Source of the DNA: Verrucomicrobiales bacterium
GTDB taxonomy: Bacteria > Verrucomicrobiota > Verrucomicrobiia > Limisphaerales > J093
Direction of reading: 5' to 3'
NCBI GenBank assembly: GCA_015075445.1
Contig: JABTUJ010000027.1
Location: 1-64,000, forward strand
Length of the DNA stretch: 64,000 nt
Shown here: piece by piece, positions 7,232 to 15,179 of the stretch
Numbering within the stretch: the first letter of the stretch is position 1
Layout of the letters: each line of letters starts with the position of its first letter
Program-made: the position numbers and the translations under genes
The notes under the pieces: model-generated
Told to the model about the DNA's origin: nothing
The model's database searches: none
What the model saw: the letters and a program-made list of their open reading frames with translations, nothing else

Positions 7232-7773
7232 GTGCCGCGATCCGGGACAGCGCCCAGGAAATCCTCGAACCGTGCGCGCAGGGCCTTCTCGTCGAGCGCA
7301 CCGACCAACGAGAGGGCCGGCTTGCCGTCGCGGAAGCCGAGGAGGGTTGGCACGCCGCGGATTTCGTATCTGGCGGCCAGGCCTTGGGCGCGGTCCACGT
7401 CCACCTTGACGAACTTCAGACGTCCCTCGAATTCGCCGGCCAGCTTGACCAGCGTGGGCGCCAGGCGTTTGCAGGGGCCGCACCACGTGGCGTAGAAGTC
7501 CACGATCACAGGCACGTCCGAGCGGAGCACGGTGGCTTCGAACTGGTCTTCCGCCACCGGCACGACCGGCCCCTCCCTATCGTTCAGGACGCGCGCCGAG
7601 GCCATGTCCCGGCCCGAGCTGAAGTGGAAGAGAAGCCCGAAGCCGGCGCCGAACAGCGCCCCGCGCCACCACGTGGCGGTGAGCGGACAGGTGCCGGACG
7701 AGCACTGGCCGAAGTAACCCAGCGCTGCCCCGAGCGCGGCGCCCACCGCCAGGCTGAGGATCAACGACAACAT
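7228..7773 (-). CDS. membrane-anchored thioredoxin (DUF6132-like + thioredoxin)
   Basis: A 181-residue two-part protein. The N-terminal ~55 residues contain two hydrophobic segments around FGQCSSGTCPLTATWWRG, resembling the short DUF6132 membrane domain with its GxCxSGxCP motif. From about residue 70 follows a complete thioredoxin fold with VPVIVDFYATWCGPCKRLAP (active-site WCGPC), VKVDVDRAQGLAARYEIRGV and VPTLLGFRDGK with the cis-proline. It is likely a disulfide reductase held at the inner membrane; which side the active site faces is not clear. It overlaps the upstream DUF2892 gene by 13 nt and the downstream methyltransferase by 4 nt. Confidence 0.8.
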   Translation of the reverse strand: MLSLILSLAVGAALGAALGYFGQCSSGTCPLTATWWRGALFGAGFGLLFHFSSGRDMASARVLNDREGPVVPVAEDQFEATVLRSDVPVIVDFYATWCGPCKRLAPTLVKLAGEFEGRLKFVKVDVDRAQGLAARYEIRGVPTLLGFRDGKPALSLVGALDEKALRARFEDFLGAVPDRGT

Positions 7774-8018
7774 GAACCTCCCCCCCGGACTTCCGCCGCC
7801 TTCGTGCCGCGCCACTTGCGCAGCAGCATCTCCGGCGGGCAAAAGCCCGTGAAGGCGGACTGGATGAGGTTGACGCCCACGAACGCCGTCAGCAGCAGCC
7901 ACCAGTGGCTGTGCCAGTGAGCCAGGGCCAGGCTCAGCAGGACCATCGTGCCGGCCAGAACGCGAATCATTCCTTCGTTGCTCATATTCAAACGCTGCTT
8001 GTCACTCAGTTTCGCCAA
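7761..8018 (-). CDS. YgaP-like DUF2892 membrane protein
   Basis: An 85-residue protein with two transmembrane segments (about residues 18-32 and 37-56) and the DUF2892 signature: NEGMIRVLAGTMVLLSLALA and GVNLIQSAFTGFCPPEMLLRK, including the FTGFCP cysteine. In other bacteria this domain follows a rhodanese (YgaP) or stands alone beside thioredoxin-like genes. It is the first gene of a three-gene overlapping set with the thioredoxin and methyltransferase. The C-terminal GGGSCCR adds two further cysteines. A role in sulfur or disulfide handling is inferred from neighbours only. Confidence 0.8.
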   Translation of the reverse strand: MAKLSDKQRLNMSNEGMIRVLAGTMVLLSLALAHWHSHWWLLLTAFVGVNLIQSAFTGFCPPEMLLRKWRGTKAAEVRGGGSCCR

Positions 8019-8053
8019 ACCGAGCCGCCGTTTCCCGGAAGGTTACAGCCGAA

Positions 8054-8143
8054 GCGCTCGCACGCCACACCCCGGCGCAAAGTCTACACCACCCGGCACG
8101 CGCGAAGCGTTCGGAATGCGCCGACTCCCAGCGGCGCTTTTTC
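8054..8143 (+). repeat. dispersed ~90-bp element, copy 1
   Basis: Begins GCGCTCGCACGCCACAC, ends in a hairpin plus T-run, and contains GCGAAGCGTT. A second copy is at 37094-37182 with the same order of blocks. Both copies lie between divergently transcribed genes. Confidence 0.75.
8118..8142 (+). terminator. hairpin with T-run inside the dispersed element
   Basis: GCGCCG pairs with CGGCGC around an 8-nt loop (ACTCCCAG), followed by TTTTT: a canonical rho-independent terminator on the plus strand. It lies 40 nt before the Gfo/Idh start at 8182, where no plus-strand gene ends, so it may insulate that gene from upstream read-through. Confidence 0.55.
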
Positions 8144-8181
8144 AGTGGAGCTGCGCCGGTCGGCGCAGTAGAACTCGGGCC

Positions 8182-9474
8182 ATGCAGACCTCCCGTTCCC
8201 GCCGTGCCTTTCTCCAGACCACCGTCCTCGCTGGTGCCGCCACCGCCGGTTGGCAAGTCGTCCCAGCCAGGCTCCTCGGGGCCGAGGCTCCGAGCCGGCA
8301 GATCACCGTGGGCTTCATCGGCACCGGCGACCACGGCACCGGCTGGAATCTGCGTCGGTACCTGACGTTGCCGGCCGCACGGGTGCTGGCCGTGTGCGAC
8401 GTAGATGGCGCCCGGATGCGCCGCGCCAAGGAGATCGTGGACGAGCAGTATCGGAACCAGGATTGCGCCATGACCAAGGACTTCCGCGAGGTGCTGGCCC
8501 GACCGGACGTGGACGCCGTGATGATCTCGACGCCCGACCACTGGCACACCCTCATCAGCGTGCTCGCGCTTCGGGCGGGCAAGGATGTCCAGTGCGAGAA
8601 GCCCACGCTCTCGATTGACGAGGGCAAGATCTTGATCGCCGAAGTGCGCAAGCGCGGGAAGGTCTTCCAAACCAGCACCGAGGACCGTTCGATCCCGGTC
8701 TATCACCGGATGGCCGAACTGGTGCGGAACGGCCGCATCGGAAAGCTCCAGCGGATCGAGGTCATCCTCCCGCGGCAGCCCAACGTCCCGGGCGACCCCA
8801 CACCGCAGCCGGTGCCGTCGGATCTCGATTGGGACCTGTGGCTCGGCCCCGCGCCGTTCGCGCCCTACACGAAGGACCGGGTCCACTTCAACTTCCGTTG
8901 GATCGAGGATTACTCCGGCGGGATCATCTGTGACTGGGGAACGCATCTGTTCGATACGGCGCAGTGGGCGAACGACACCGAACGGAGCGGGCCGGTCACC
9001 ATCGCGGGCACCGGGACTTACTGGGAGGGCGGGCTCTACGATACGGTGAAGGACTACGACGTCACGTTCGCGTATGCCAACGGCGTGGTGATGACCTGCC
9101 GGCCGGGCAATCCGAGCATCAAGTTCATCGGTGCCGAGGGTTGGGTGGGCAACACCGGCTGGCGCGGCGAACTCGAGGCCAGTTCGGCCGCCATCAAGAC
9201 AGCAAAGATCGGGCCGGACGAGACCCGGCTTTACACGAACCCGGAAGGCGAGCACCACGACTTCCTGCAGTGTGTGAAGAGCCGGCAGGACCCTTACTTC
9301 CCCGTGGACATCGGGCACCGCGTGGCCAGCGTGTGTCACCTGGCCAACATCGCGGTCCGGACCGGCCGGAAACTGAGCTGGGACCCGGCCCAGGAGGTGT
9401 TCGTGGGCGACGACGGCGCGAACCAGTTGCGGCAGGTGCGGCCGATGCGTTCGCCCTGGACGCTCGAGGGATAA
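8182..9474 (+). CDS. Gfo/Idh/MocA family oxidoreductase, Tat-exported
   Basis: A 430-residue oxidoreductase. The start is the ATG before SRSRRAFLQ, giving a clean twin-arginine signal (residues ~4-35, cleavage near LGAEA). The Rossmann nucleotide site is VGFIGTGDHGTG (43-54), the STPDHWH strand lies at 116-122 and the family CEKP motif at 138-141. The second half has NFRWIEDYSGGIICDWGTHL with the conserved DWGTH, and EGEHHDFLQCVKSRQDPYFP near the end. Such proteins oxidise or isomerise sugar derivatives in the periplasm using tightly bound cofactor; the substrate is unknown. It is a different subfamily from the protein at 2169-3500. The frame is open upstream to 7948 but that region is the divergent DUF2892 gene and a repeat. 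Confidence 0.9.
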   Translation: MQTSRSRRAFLQTTVLAGAATAGWQVVPARLLGAEAPSRQITVGFIGTGDHGTGWNLRRYLTLPAARVLAVCDVDGARMRRAKEIVDEQYRNQDCAMTKDFREVLARPDVDAVMISTPDHWHTLISVLALRAGKDVQCEKPTLSIDEGKILIAEVRKRGKVFQTSTEDRSIPVYHRMAELVRNGRIGKLQRIEVILPRQPNVPGDPTPQPVPSDLDWDLWLGPAPFAPYTKDRVHFNFRWIEDYSGGIICDWGTHLFDTAQWANDTERSGPVTIAGTGTYWEGGLYDTVKDYDVTFAYANGVVMTCRPGNPSIKFIGAEGWVGNTGWRGELEASSAAIKTAKIGPDETRLYTNPEGEHHDFLQCVKSRQDPYFPVDIGHRVASVCHLANIAVRTGRKLSWDPAQEVFVGDDGANQLRQVRPMRSPWTLEG

Positions 9475-9736
9475 CCGCCGGCACGTCCCAGCGGAGCGAC
9501 CGGTTCGGCACGGGGTCTGACCCACCCGGCGGTTCGGGCGAAAGCACCTGACTTCGGAGAGCCGCGGGTGAAAAACTGGCGTCCGCCGGCCGGTTCGCGT
9601 TGCGTGACCCCCATTCCTGCCGGACAATACGGCCTCGCCCATGCCTGATCCTGGACCCATCTTGTGGCATCAACTGCCGGTCGCGGACGCCGCCCAGACG
9701 TTCGCCGCCGGCATCACCTTGAACCTTGTACTGCCT

Positions 9737-10144
9737 ATGCCCGAACCCCGAACCATCCACGTCACCGAAGCCGACCTGCGTCGGCTCGAACGGCTGATCG
9801 CCTCCCTGCGGGATTCCCGCGAGGACCTCCGGAACCTCAGCGCCGAACTGCAGATCGCCCGCGTCGTCGCCCCGACCGAGGTGCCCCCGGATGTCATCAC
9901 CATGAACTCCCGGTTCCGCCTGCGCGACGAACTGACGGGCGAGGAGATGATCTACACCCTGGTGTTCCCGGACCAGGCCAACGCCGACGAAGGCCGTATT
10001 TCGGTCCTGGCCCCGGTCGGAACCGCCGCCCTCGGTCAACGCGTCGGGGACGTGGTCGAGTGGGACGTGCCCGCCGGCCGCCTGCGCCTCCGCGTCGAGG
10101 AGGTCTACTACCAACCCGAGGCGTCCGGCCACTATCACCTCTGA
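9737..10144 (+). CDS. rnk: Rnk-like nucleoside diphosphate kinase regulator (GreA/GreB family)
   Basis: A 135-residue protein, the length of E. coli Rnk. It has the N-terminal helical part (VTEADLRRLERLIASLRDS), the family signature PPDVITMNSRFRLRDELTGE, then VLAPVGTAALGQRVGDVVEW, the GreA/GreB C-terminal FKBP-like fold, and the closing EVYYQPEASGHYHL. Rnk proteins bind RNA polymerase near the secondary channel and are linked to nucleotide balance. I chose the ATG at 9737 over 9641 because family homology begins there. It stands alone, followed by an inverted-repeat element. Confidence 0.85.
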   Translation: MPEPRTIHVTEADLRRLERLIASLRDSREDLRNLSAELQIARVVAPTEVPPDVITMNSRFRLRDELTGEEMIYTLVFPDQANADEGRISVLAPVGTAALGQRVGDVVEWDVPAGRLRLRVEEVYYQPEASGHYHL

Positions 10145-10166
10145 GACCGTCGCTCTCCGGCCCCTC

Positions 10167-10295
10167 TTGGGGTCGTGTCTTAACATTTAACATTTCTCCG
10201 CTCGGCCCCCGGTGACGGCCTCCGCGCGCCTGGGCCAACCGATGTCAGGACACGGTCGCGCTGGCCAAATGTTAAATGTTAAGACACGACCCCAA
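10167..10295. repeat. 129-bp MITE-like element with perfect 29-bp inverted ends
   Basis: The arms 10167-10195 and 10267-10295 are exact reverse complements over 29 bp (GGGGTCGTGTCTTAACATTT within the left arm). The ends are AT-rich against a GC-rich centre of 71 bp. No open frame lies inside. GGGGTC...GACCCC ends resemble those of the other element at 15.1 kb and of non-autonomous elements mobilised by Y1 (IS200/RAYT-type) transposases; no such transposase is in the window. Confidence 0.85.
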
Positions 10296-10351
10296 AGGCG
10301 AGTGTACGCAAGGGTTCCAGATGCGAAGTATCAGATTATGAAACGTCCTGG

Positions 10352-11746
10352 CTAAGGACCGGCGCGCAGCAGCGTGCGGATCGCAGCCAGCAACGCCCCC
10401 TCAGCTTCCGGAGCCACAAGCGAGGCTTCGGGACTGGTCTCGTATCCGCCCTGCTCGTAAGCCACCGCCGTGCCGATGTAGCCGGGGCCGTAGTCCCCGT
10501 ACGCCGCCATCGCCACGAACGTCCCCGGCCGCTCCGCCTTCGCCGCGAGTTGATATTCGACAAACAGCTCCCCTGGCAGGTGCAGAATTCGGGCTGACCC
10601 GAGACGAAGGCAACTCACCTCGACCCGCCGCCCGGCCTGACAGCGGCGCAGCCAGGCCAATCGCGCCGCCGCATAGGCTGTCCCCGGCTGAGCCTCGCCC
10701 GCGTTGATCTGTGCCTCGAGGGCGGCGACCGACAGGTGCTTCGCGGGCGGCAGCAGGACCGGTTCGACCCGCCACGCGACCTGAGCAGCCGTGAGCGGTT
10801 CGCGTCGCGTGGCCTCCCACGCCCGGCGCATGCCGTCGGCCAGGCGACCGGCCAGGATGCCACGGTTCTCTGGCGCGCCGTCGTTGTACTTGCCGGCCCC
10901 CAGATTGCCTCCGGCACCGGTGAAGTGCACCTGCAGCGCGGCGGGAACCGCAAGCTGGCGCAGGAAGCGGGCCACGCCCGGGAAATCCGGGTTCGGCAGC
11001 CCGGTGCGGTAGTAGCTTTGCGGGTGTACCGCGTAGTAGCTCAGCACAGCCACTGGCTGGTTCGTGGCCCAGAAGCTCACCAGCGATACCACCGGGTCGA
11101 TCAGTCCCTCCGGTTCCGCTCGCAGCTCCGGGTCCCGACACGTCGTCCAGCGCGTCGCCCGTACCCGGCCGTCGCTGCCGAGCAACCGGCGGTTCGACGC
11201 CACCTCCGCCACCGTCGCCTCGCCCAGACCCACGTCCGTCACTGGCTGTGCCCGATCCCGGGCTTCCCGCACGGCCCCGGCCAGCCGCCCCAGAACCTCG
11301 CGCGCGAACGTGCCCTCAAAGCTCAATGGGTCCCGGCCAGCGCGCACGAGGATCTCTTCGGCTCCAAAATCGCAGATCGGCGCATCATGCTGGTGCACGC
11401 AGTGAACGGCCACACGGTCCGGCGTGGTCCCGGCGGCGTCGGCGAGCCGGTCCCGAAACGCGTCATACCCTTCATTCCCGATCCCGATCCAGTCCACCGC
11501 GCACAACACGATCGGTGGCCCCGCGCCGTCGAGGACAATCCCCCGGGCCCGCAGGCTGAGGTCCCACGAGTTCGTCACGGGATCGTACGCCATGAGGCTG
11601 CCGCGGGGCGGGGTCGCATCCACGTCAAAAGTCCCAACCCGGACCAGGGGAGCAGGGGCGGGGGCGGTGGTTGCCCCCTGAAGGGCCGTCTCCGCTCCCG
11701 CCGGAAGGAGCCCCAGCAGGCCGGCCGCTGCCAGTCGCTTGAACAT
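10352..11746 (-). CDS. exported neutral/alkaline ceramidase-like protein
   Basis: A 464-residue protein; the start MFKRLAAAGLLGLLPAGAE gives a signal peptide. The mature part begins VRVGTFDVDATPPRGSLMAY and continues IVLCAVDWIGIGNEGYDAFR and VAVHCVHQHDAPICD, the hallmark opening of neutral/alkaline non-lysosomal ceramidase-type N-terminal domains, with a histidine pair suited to zinc binding. LSYYAVHPQSYYRTGLPNPDFP and HFTGAGGNLGAGKYNDG follow, then a C-terminal segment LHLPGELFVEYQ and AYGDYGPGYIGTAVAYEQGG. Ceramidases hydrolyse the amide of ceramide, but many bacterial homologues have unknown substrates. It overlaps nothing and is divergent from the phosphofructokinase gene. Confidence 0.8.
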   Translation of the reverse strand: MFKRLAAAGLLGLLPAGAETALQGATTAPAPAPLVRVGTFDVDATPPRGSLMAYDPVTNSWDLSLRARGIVLDGAGPPIVLCAVDWIGIGNEGYDAFRDRLADAAGTTPDRVAVHCVHQHDAPICDFGAEEILVRAGRDPLSFEGTFAREVLGRLAGAVREARDRAQPVTDVGLGEATVAEVASNRRLLGSDGRVRATRWTTCRDPELRAEPEGLIDPVVSLVSFWATNQPVAVLSYYAVHPQSYYRTGLPNPDFPGVARFLRQLAVPAALQVHFTGAGGNLGAGKYNDGAPENRGILAGRLADGMRRAWEATRREPLTAAQVAWRVEPVLLPPAKHLSVAALEAQINAGEAQPGTAYAAARLAWLRRCQAGRRVEVSCLRLGSARILHLPGELFVEYQLAAKAERPGTFVAMAAYGDYGPGYIGTAVAYEQGGYETSPEASLVAPEAEGALLAAIRTLLRAGP

Positions 11747-11864
11747 GGCCAGACTCTGGGTGAATAGCGGCCCGTGTGCCAGCCTGGAAGTCGGTCGTCT
11801 CGGTTGGACAGTCGTTCTCGGTTCGACTTGCCAGCGAAATGCCTGCAGGGACACCTTCTGCGCT

Positions 11865-13175
11865 GTGGAAAACACGTTCGCCATCCCCACCCTGGGACCG
11901 TGTGAGGTCGAATCGCCCCTGGCGGCCTTTCACGATCACGAGGGCAAGACCATCGATTTCGTCGAGGATTCGAACTGCATCTTGGTAGATGACACGGTGA
12001 GTGCGGTGCGCGCCCACGCGGCGCGGGGCGGCGAATGCCTGGCCCTGGAGCTGGCCGGGCCACGCGAGCGCATCTTCTTCGAACCCGCCCGGGTGCGGGT
12101 GGGGATCGTCACTTGCGGCGGGCTGTGTCCGGGCTTGAACAACGTGATCCGCAGCCTGGTGATCGCCGCGGAGTGGCATTACCGCGTCGAGAAGGTCTTC
12201 GGCTTCCGCTACGGTTACGCCGGCCTGGCGAAGCCGGACGGTGAGGTGTTGCTGGACGCCGAGAGCGTGTCCGAGATCCACAAGCTGGGCGGCACCGTGC
12301 TCGGATCTTCGCGGGGACCCCAGGACGTGGAGCAGATGGTGGATCGACTCGAGAAGCTGGGCATCAGCATCCTGTTCGTCATCGGCGGCGATGGCTCGAT
12401 GCGCGGCGCGCTGGCGATGGCCGAAGTGGTGCGGCGACGCCGGCTCAAGCTGGCCATCGTGGGGATCCCCAAGACCATCGACAACGACCTCCAGTTCATG
12501 GACCAGAGCTTCGGCTACCAGACTGCCTTCGGCGAAGCGGTCCGCGCCATCGACTGCGCCCACCGCGAAGCCAAAGGCGCCCCGCACGGTATTGGCCTCG
12601 TCAAGCTCATGGGGCGGCATTCGGGCTTCATCGCCTGCGCGGCTGCCCTCGCCTCGGGCGACGCCAACTTCGTCCTCATCCCCGAGGTCCCCTTCCGGCT
12701 CGAGGGGCCTCGGGGGCTCCTGGCCGTGTTGCAGCGACGCCTCGAACGCCGCCAGCACGCTGTCATCGTGGTCGCCGAAGGCGCCGGCCAGGATCTGCTC
12801 GCCCAATCCGGCGAGGAACGTGATGCCTCCGGCAACGTGAAACTGCAGGACATCGGCTTGTTCCTCGCCGACCGCATCAAGTCCCACTTCGCCCAGGTCG
12901 CCTTCGAAGCCAACCTCAAGTACATCGATCCCAGCTACATCATCCGCAGTGTGCCCGCCAACCCGGCCGACGCGGTTCTCTGCACCAGCCTGGGTCTCAA
13001 CGCCGTCCACGGGGCCATGTGCGGCAAGACGGAGATGATGCTCGGCATGTGGCATCGCCGGCTCGTCCACGTTCCCATCCACCAAGCCATCGCCGCCCGC
13101 AACCGCGTCGACCCCACCGGCACCCTCTGGCTCAGCGTGCTCGGTGCCACCGGTCAGCCGCTCGCATTTGTCTGA
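11865..13175 (+). CDS. pfkA: 6-phosphofructokinase (PfkA superfamily)
   Basis: About 436 residues. It shows RVGIVTCGGLCPGLNNVIR (phosphate-loop region), VFGFRYGYAGL, LGSSRGPQD, IGGDGSMRGA (the GGDG form generally associated with ATP use rather than pyrophosphate), GIPKTIDND with the catalytic aspartates, and LMGRHSGFIA. The extra N-terminal ~95 residues and overall length resemble the plant/long-clade PFK type found in Verrucomicrobiota. It catalyses fructose 6-phosphate to fructose 1,6-bisphosphate. The start is uncertain: the frame is open to an ATG at 11739 that overlaps the neighbouring divergent gene, and no ATG lies closer, so I use the GTG at 11865. Confidence 0.85.
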   Translation: MENTFAIPTLGPCEVESPLAAFHDHEGKTIDFVEDSNCILVDDTVSAVRAHAARGGECLALELAGPRERIFFEPARVRVGIVTCGGLCPGLNNVIRSLVIAAEWHYRVEKVFGFRYGYAGLAKPDGEVLLDAESVSEIHKLGGTVLGSSRGPQDVEQMVDRLEKLGISILFVIGGDGSMRGALAMAEVVRRRRLKLAIVGIPKTIDNDLQFMDQSFGYQTAFGEAVRAIDCAHREAKGAPHGIGLVKLMGRHSGFIACAAALASGDANFVLIPEVPFRLEGPRGLLAVLQRRLERRQHAVIVVAEGAGQDLLAQSGEERDASGNVKLQDIGLFLADRIKSHFAQVAFEANLKYIDPSYIIRSVPANPADAVLCTSLGLNAVHGAMCGKTEMMLGMWHRRLVHVPIHQAIAARNRVDPTGTLWLSVLGATGQPLAFV

Positions 13176-13597
13176 ACTCTGCAACTCCAACGCTGGCCTG
13201 GCCCGGTCGAGAAACAGCTCGACTCGGATCCACCCGCCTCCACCGGGCCAACGCTGATCTATCTGGATTGCACGGCGATTGGACGCTCGTGGGATCGTTC
13301 GCGAGGCGCTGGCCCATCGCGCGACCTTCATCGAGATCACTCGCCTCACCTGGACGCTGATCGACGGCCAGGCGCGGCTGCAGCGCTGCTTACGAGTCAC
13401 CACCGGTTGGCTCTTGGCCGAATCGCCAGCTCACAAGTCGCCCTGGGCCCTCATCGCCGACCCGCCCGCACCTGGCAGACCACCGGCGTCGGCCTTCAGC
13501 GGATTCGTCCAGTACGCCCGCGCTGGCTTGCATCGCGAAGCGCGCCTTCCGGGCCATCCGAACGTCGCCTCGCACGCCCTCCGCGCCTGTCGCGGCG
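13176..13597. other. intergenic, probable decayed coding DNA
   Basis: Several short overlapping frames, none with recognisable homology and none preceded by a clear start. The region lies directly upstream of a recognisable hydrolase remnant and may hold its disrupted N-terminal half. Confidence 0.4.
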
Positions 13598-13941
13598 GTG
13601 CGCCTCCTGCGGTATCGGGGCCAACCTCGACCGCCAGAGCTCGATGAATTCGTGCGCCGCCGCACCGAGGCCGACCAGCGTGCTGCTGCCCACCGGTTGC
13701 ATCTGATTGCCGAAAGTGACTGGCGGGACGTGGCCAGGAACGCGCTCCTGCCCGTGTTCCACCTCACCGGCCTCTGGGATCCGGTCGTGCCCTGGTGGCC
13801 CGTCCACCGCTGGCTCCGCCGCCACTGCCCCGGCTTTCGTGCCGCGCGCATCCTGCCGTGTCCGACCACAACGTCCTCGGCTGTGCCTCCCGCCAGGCCG
13901 CCGATCAGGTCCTTGCCTGGATCCAGACACATTCGTCGTGA
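13598..13941 (+). pseudogene. alpha/beta-hydrolase remnant with frameshift
   Basis: One frame gives PVFHLTGLWDPVVPWWPVHR then WLRRHCPGFRAARILP, a hydrolase C-terminal segment with the acidic-residue loop (LWDPVVPW). At about 13858 the frame shifts by one, and the third frame continues SDHNVLGCASRQAADQVLAW to a TGA at 13939-13941, matching the usual histidine-bearing end (the H of SDHN). The two halves fit end to end, which is why I call a frameshift rather than two genes. The nucleophile serine motif was not found upstream. Confidence 0.5.
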
Positions 13942-14079
13942 GATCGGCACCGCACGTCGCGCCGATCTTCAGCGGGACGACAAACAACCCGCTGCTGCGT
14001 CGTGTCGCGATCAAAGGCACCGAACAGAGTTGCACCACGCCATTCGCTCGAGATACTCACCCCACATTCTATCAACACC

Positions 14080-15096
14080 ATGAACCTCCACCCTCCTTGT
14101 GACCCCGCGTCCCATCGCCGCCGCCGCCGACTGCTCCCGCTGCTGGCGTGTGGCCTGTTCTTGGCCGCGCTCAACCCCGCGAGCGCCCTGGCGCAACCCG
14201 ACCGACCGCGCATCCCGGTCATCTACGACAGCGACATCGGCGACGACATCGACGACACGTGGGCGCTAGGCCTTCTGCTCAAGTCCCCGGAACTCGACGT
14301 GAAACTGGTCGTGGGCGACCACGGCAAACCCCTCTATCGCACCCGGCTCCTAGCCAAGTTCCTGGAACGAGCGGGGCGTACGGACATCCCCATCGGCATG
14401 GCCATGGACACCCGGATGCACGGAGGCGGTCGCCAGTCTGCCTGGCTCGCCGACTACAACCTGAACCGGTACCCCGGCAGGATCCTCCCCGACGGCGTCC
14501 AGGCCATCATCGACACCATCATGACCTCGCCCCAACCGGTGACCGTGATCGCGGTCGGACCTCTGCCCAACATTGCCGCCGCCCTCACCCGCGAACCGCG
14601 CATCGCTGGGAAGGCCCGGTTTGTCGGGATGCATGGGAGCGTCCGACGCGGCTACGGCAATAGCGACAAGATCGCGGCGGAGTACAACGTGAAGGAGGAT
14701 CCCAAGGCCTGTCAGGTCGCGCTCAGCGCCGCCTGGCCGGTGACCATCACGCCTCTGGACACGTGCGGCATCGTGCAGTTGAAGGATGCGGACTATGCGC
14801 GGGTGCGGGATTCGGCCGATCCCATCGCCCGGGCGATCATCGAGAACTATCGCGTCTGGCTGGACGCCGGCCAGCAAGCCCAGGCGGAACGGCAGTCAAG
14901 CATCCTCTTCGACACCGTGGCCGTGTATCTGGCGCTGAGCACCGACCTGTGCCGGATGGAGGACCTCAAGGTGCGCGTCACGGACGAGGGCTTCACGGTC
15001 CTGGATCCGGCTGCCAAGTCCCTGTGCGTGGCCACGGAATGGAACGACTTGGGTGCCTTCCACCGTTGGCTGGCCGAGCGCCTCACCTCTCCCTAA
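14080..15096 (+). CDS. exported inosine/uridine-preferring nucleoside hydrolase family protein
   Basis: A 338-residue protein with a basic start and hydrophobic segment (LLPLLACGLFLAALNPASAL) forming a signal peptide. The mature protein opens RIPVIYDSDIGDDIDDTWAL, corresponding to the N-terminal calcium-binding aspartate motif (usual form DTDPGxDDA) of nucleoside hydrolases, and continues VTVIAVGPLPNIAAAL and GKARFVGMHGSVRRGYG, then AEYNVKEDPKACQVALSA, the NxxxDPxAA-type motif. It probably cleaves N-glycosidic bonds of nucleosides or ribose-like compounds in the periplasm. The first motif deviates (DSDIGDDIDD), so substrate preference may differ. Its stop is followed immediately by a MITE-like element at 15097. 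Confidence 0.85.
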   Translation: MNLHPPCDPASHRRRRRLLPLLACGLFLAALNPASALAQPDRPRIPVIYDSDIGDDIDDTWALGLLLKSPELDVKLVVGDHGKPLYRTRLLAKFLERAGRTDIPIGMAMDTRMHGGGRQSAWLADYNLNRYPGRILPDGVQAIIDTIMTSPQPVTVIAVGPLPNIAAALTREPRIAGKARFVGMHGSVRRGYGNSDKIAAEYNVKEDPKACQVALSAAWPVTITPLDTCGIVQLKDADYARVRDSADPIARAIIENYRVWLDAGQQAQAERQSSILFDTVAVYLALSTDLCRMEDLKVRVTDEGFTVLDPAAKSLCVATEWNDLGAFHRWLAERLTSP

Positions 15097-15179
15097 GGGG
15101 TCAGTAGATAGTATGGTACAAGCCTTGGCTTTCTCTGGGGACTATTCCCCAAAAGAGCACAATACTATTGACTGACCCC
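15097..15179. repeat. 83-bp MITE-like inverted repeat that supplies a stop codon
   Basis: Left end GGGGTCAGTAGATAGTAT (15097-15114) and right end complement GGGGTCAGTCAATAGTAT (15179-15162) differ at two positions. A second hairpin (GGGG-ACTATT-CCCC) lies in the middle. The element starts one base after the nucleoside hydrolase stop, and its right arm encodes the last residues and TAG of the convergent glycosyltransferase gene. Confidence 0.8.

Noticed and set aside
8002..9660. Minus-strand frame of ~550 codons opposite the Tat Gfo/Idh gene
   Set aside because: Antisense shadow; the plus strand has Tat signal, Rossmann loop and EKP motif.
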